From Helicobacteraceae bacterium (GTDB lineage: Bacteria > Campylobacterota > Campylobacteria > Campylobacterales > SZUA-545): a stretch of 7,909 nt of DNA. The notes beneath the pieces were generated by a model. The model searched no databases. It was not told the DNA's origin and saw only the letters and a program-made list of their open reading frames with translations. A program made the translations under genes and the position numbers. Where the stretch lies: NCBI GenBank assembly GCA_031276985.1, contig JAISMA010000039.1, positions 1 to 7,909 of the forward strand, in the 5' to 3' direction. Shown here piece after piece: positions 6,183-7,909 of this stretch (position 1 is the first letter of the stretch; each line of letters opens with the position of its first letter).

Positions 6183-6352
6183 ACGTCCGAGTGTCTACTC
6201 CACGTCGTTTGGCGGCTCGACGAGAAGGTTTCCGCAGATTAGCTCCCGCCAGAAATCTGTTTCGCCCCTCGAACGCTTATGTGGGCATTATGCCCTATTT
6301 ACACAAAAAGTCAAGGCGCGAGTAGCGTTCAAGCGCCGTCTTGCGTTTAGAT

Positions 6353-6386
6353 GCCCGCGTTTGTTTTGCGAGGGATTGTCGCGGGC
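6353..6386. repeat. Inverted repeat downstream of the dxs operon
   Basis: GCCCGCG (6353-6359) and CGCGGGC (6380-6386) form a perfect 7-bp stem with a 20-base loop, about 68 bases past the last stop of the minus-strand operon. No T-run follows on the minus strand (ATCTAAACG), and GATTTT follows on the plus strand. It could be a processing or termination structure, but the evidence is weak. Confidence 0.25.
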
Positions 6387-6453
6387 GATTTTGCGGGGGG
6401 GGCGAAAGCGATTCGTGGCGCGGCGAGCGCCGACGACGCGCTTTAGCGACGGC

Positions 6454-6735
6454 TTAGACGAGATCGATTAGCTCCTCGAACTCTTCGGCAAGCGTTATAT
6501 ACTCCTCGCCCCATCGGTTGCTAACCGCCGTCTCTTGCAACGATCCTATCGGCGCGAATTCGACTTTGAGCGCCTCTTTGTCGATTGGTTGATTGTTTTT
6601 CAACGCGTCGATCGCTTTTGCGATCATTGTCTTTTGCTCTTCAAGCGGCGTTTCCGCCCAGTCTGATTGTTTGGATTTATTCAAAAAATCCAGCGCCTTT
6701 TGCAGAAGAATCTGAAGGGCTTCGGGTGCGTGCAT
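6454..6735 (-). CDS. Conserved-looking hypothetical 93-aa acidic soluble protein
   Basis: I do not recognise a family. The 93 residues have no signal or membrane segment. Residues 4-22 and 31-47 look like amphipathic helices. Then come NNQPIDKEALKVEF and an acidic C-terminal helix (EEYITLAEEFEELIDLV). The start is ATG 6735, with AAAGGA about seven bases upstream lying within the end of the previous gene. Only three bases separate it from the stop of the 297-aa membrane protein, so the two are co-transcribed and probably translated together. This makes it a possible partner of that membrane protein. Base composition is like the core genes. Confidence 0.75.
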   Translation of the reverse strand: MHAPEALQILLQKALDFLNKSKQSDWAETPLEEQKTMIAKAIDALKNNQPIDKEALKVEFAPIGSLQETAVSNRWGEEYITLAEEFEELIDLV

Positions 6736-6738
6736 AAT

Positions 6739-7632
6739 CTAATCCTTTCTTGGTATAAGCGCCAAAAATAAGCGCGATAATAGCCAAAACGAGGCAATCG
6801 GAAAAACGAGCGCTTCAAAAACAAACAACGAAAACAGCGCGATTAAACTTTTCGTCAGCGCTTCGGCTCGCTCTTTGAACGAGTCTATCTTGCTTGTCAG
6901 CGCGTCCATATTCGCCCAGCTTTTGACCTTATCCATAAAACCCGTTTCGGCGCTTGGCAGAACGTTTTCGTCGAACGCGGTTTGTTGCGATTGCATATCA
7001 GTCAAGGCTTTCTCGTATTTGCTTTGCAAAAACGCCTCGCTTGTAGCCGACGCGCCGATCGCCATTAAGGGTATTATAAGCCTCGCGGCTAAACCCAAAA
7101 CGACCAGCCGCGCTCCTAAAGAAACCAAAACGCGGCGGAATTTGGCTATCCAGACGCCAAGCGCCAGCGCGATCGCGCCAAGCGAAACAAAGAACGAAAG
7201 CCCTATTTGCGATCCGATCTCCATTAAAATCCTCTGCGCTCCCAGCGAAGCGATCGCAAGCGCCAGCGCGTCCGAAAGCCGCTCTACCATATCCAGCGCG
7301 GGCGAAAGCGCCTCGCCGACGCTTACCGTGAAAAACGGCGGATGCAACTCTGTGCCTTTGAACATGGAAACAATCGCGTGCGCGCCGCGAACGGAGGCGT
7401 AAGTCAAAGCGGCTTTGGTCAGCGCGCCTTCCAGATACTCCTCGGCGCGATTGTCAATCGGCGCGAAAAGCGCGTCAAAGCTCTTTTCTCTAGCCGCATT
7501 CCAATACGAAGCGCACAGCAAAAGCGCCGCCGCGACCGTCAGCGCGATTTTGATCGCCAAAGCGCGGCGAGCGTTGGTTTGGCTATCGACAGGCGCTTTG
7601 ATAGCCTCTGTTTTCGTCGCGGTTTCAGCCAT
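6739..7632 (-). CDS. Multi-pass inner-membrane protein of unknown function
   Basis: This 297-residue protein has predicted helices at about 24-43, 144-164, 171-193 and a long C-terminal stretch 263-294 that may cross once or twice. There are polar segments between them: 44-143 (probably periplasmic) and 197-262, which is Gln/Glu/Lys-rich and possibly coiled coil. Residues 86-140, with KGTEL, VGEALSPALDMVERLS and SLGAQRIL, look to me like a conserved hypothetical membrane family of proteobacteria without a known role. I recall this pattern but cannot verify it. The ATG at 7632 overlaps the dxs stop by eight bases, and AAGG in the end of dxs serves as ribosome site. Downstream, the 93-aa gene follows at 3 bases. 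Not a transporter or sensor I can name. Confidence 0.8.
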   Translation of the reverse strand: MAETATKTEAIKAPVDSQTNARRALAIKIALTVAAALLLCASYWNAAREKSFDALFAPIDNRAEEYLEGALTKAALTYASVRGAHAIVSMFKGTELHPPFFTVSVGEALSPALDMVERLSDALALAIASLGAQRILMEIGSQIGLSFFVSLGAIALALGVWIAKFRRVLVSLGARLVVLGLAARLIIPLMAIGASATSEAFLQSKYEKALTDMQSQQTAFDENVLPSAETGFMDKVKSWANMDALTSKIDSFKERAEALTKSLIALFSLFVFEALVFPIASFWLLSRLFLALIPRKD

Positions 7633-7909
7633 TCATCAACCTTAAAGCGATCTGTTCGACGCTTAGATTCAAACTCTCCTCGATCTGCCGCGTCGATCCG
7701 TGCCGCAAAAACTCGTCGGGCAACTCGAAACGCTCTATTTTAACCGATAACCGATCAATTTCCGCCAGCGCCTCCATAATCGCGCCGCTAACGCCGCCAA
7801 CTATGGACGAATCGCTAATCACCGCGAAACGTTCGTAGTTTTCCGCGCCGATTTTCAGCGCCTCTTTGTCGATCGGTTTGACAAAACGCAGATCCAGCGC
7901 GCCCGCGTT
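7625..7909 (-). CDS. dxs: 1-deoxy-D-xylulose-5-phosphate synthase, C-terminal 94 residues (gene runs off the right edge)
   Basis: The frame is open from the right edge to TGA at 7627-7625. It matches the end of DXS, the thiamine-diphosphate enzyme that joins pyruvate and glyceraldehyde-3-phosphate at the start of the MEP isoprenoid pathway. Visible family marks are LDLRFVKPID near the start, AVISDSSIVGGVSGAIMEAL (an aspartate-containing variant of the usual TLEEG segment), FELPDEFLRHGS and a final Leu-rich helix. These belong to the C-terminal transketolase domain; the catalytic core lies outside the window. The usual EE in TLEEG reads DS here, so the residues should be compared with close relatives. 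The overlap with the next gene indicates an operon. Confidence 0.88.
   Translation of the reverse strand, partial: NAGALDLRFVKPIDKEALKIGAENYERFAVISDSSIVGGVSGAIMEALAEIDRLSVKIERFELPDEFLRHGSTRQIEESLNLSVEQIALRLMNG

Larger units (their letters stand above)
5986..6453. other. Non-coding or degenerate region between the accessory and dxs blocks
   Basis: These 468 bases hold no confident gene. A coding-like frame ends at 6182 and is listed separately. Beyond it, a plus frame starting ATG 6169 runs to 6471, but its Arg-rich, low-complexity product and its overlap with the opposing 93-aa gene make it unlikely to be real. The region also contains a palindrome GGGCATTATGCCC (6283-6295), a GCCCGCG/CGCGGGC inverted repeat (6353-6386) and a run of eight G at 6395-6402. 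Confidence 0.5.

Noticed and set aside
3326..6453. CRISPR array, tRNA-linked attachment sites or IS ends around the kinase
   Set aside because: I found no regularly spaced repeats, no tRNA gene and no terminal inverted repeats with a transposase.
6169..6471. Plus-strand 100-codon frame starting ATG 6169
   Set aside because: The product is Arg-rich low complexity, spans a G8 run and a hairpin, and overlaps the end of the opposing 93-aa gene. The AAAGGGG upstream is too far from the ATG.
6875..7743. Several plus-strand frames of 76-175 codons over the dxs operon
   Set aside because: They lie antisense to the membrane-protein and dxs genes and arise from GC-rich codon bias on the other strand.
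6569..7873. Shared 17-base word agcgcctctttgtcgat and PIDKEALK peptide in the 93-aa gene and dxs
   Set aside because: The similarity stops abruptly on both sides and the proteins are otherwise unlike, so chance with shared codon bias is the simplest reading.

Overview
The window reads as a chromosomal segment of a Gram-negative bacterium, near 50% GC in its core genes. Gene types and promoter style suggest a proteobacterium, and Campylobacterota is my best guess. That rests on a SlyD-type FKBP with a Cys/His tail, TACAAT -10 boxes and codon habits rich in GCG and GAT. No rRNA or marker gene fixes the lineage, so it stays an inference. No tRNA, rRNA, CRISPR array or insertion sequence is visible.

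Left core block (1-3325). A lipoprotein gene enters from the left edge on the minus strand and is cut by it. Next to it, also on the minus strand, is a SlyD-like peptidyl-prolyl isomerase and metallochaperone. Divergent from slyD is a tight two-gene operon of paralogous PLP enzymes of sulfur amino-acid metabolism, overlapping by ATGA. The first resembles cystathionine beta-lyase (MetC) and the second resembles cystathionine gamma-synthase (MetI/MetB). Together they would take an activated homoserine plus cysteine to cystathionine and on to homocysteine, the transsulfuration route to methionine.

Central accessory block (3326-6453). Here the sequence is lower in GC and gene-poor, with long non-coding stretches and coding-like remnants. 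Its main occupant is a 541-aa Ser/Thr protein kinase. The kinase domain lies between an N-terminal cap and a C-terminal domain that I recognise as AbiJ_NTD3-like, a module of abortive-infection proteins. This is the best candidate in the window for an undescribed system: a single-gene kinase-based phage-defence protein. Facing it is a small two-helix membrane protein whose tail resembles the Recombinase (serine-integrase) DNA-binding module.

Right core block (6454-7909, all minus strand). The 3' end of dxs (isoprenoid precursor synthesis) enters from the right edge. It overlaps a 297-aa multi-pass membrane protein, which is followed 3 bases later by a 93-aa soluble acidic protein. The spacing says these are co-transcribed from upstream of the window.
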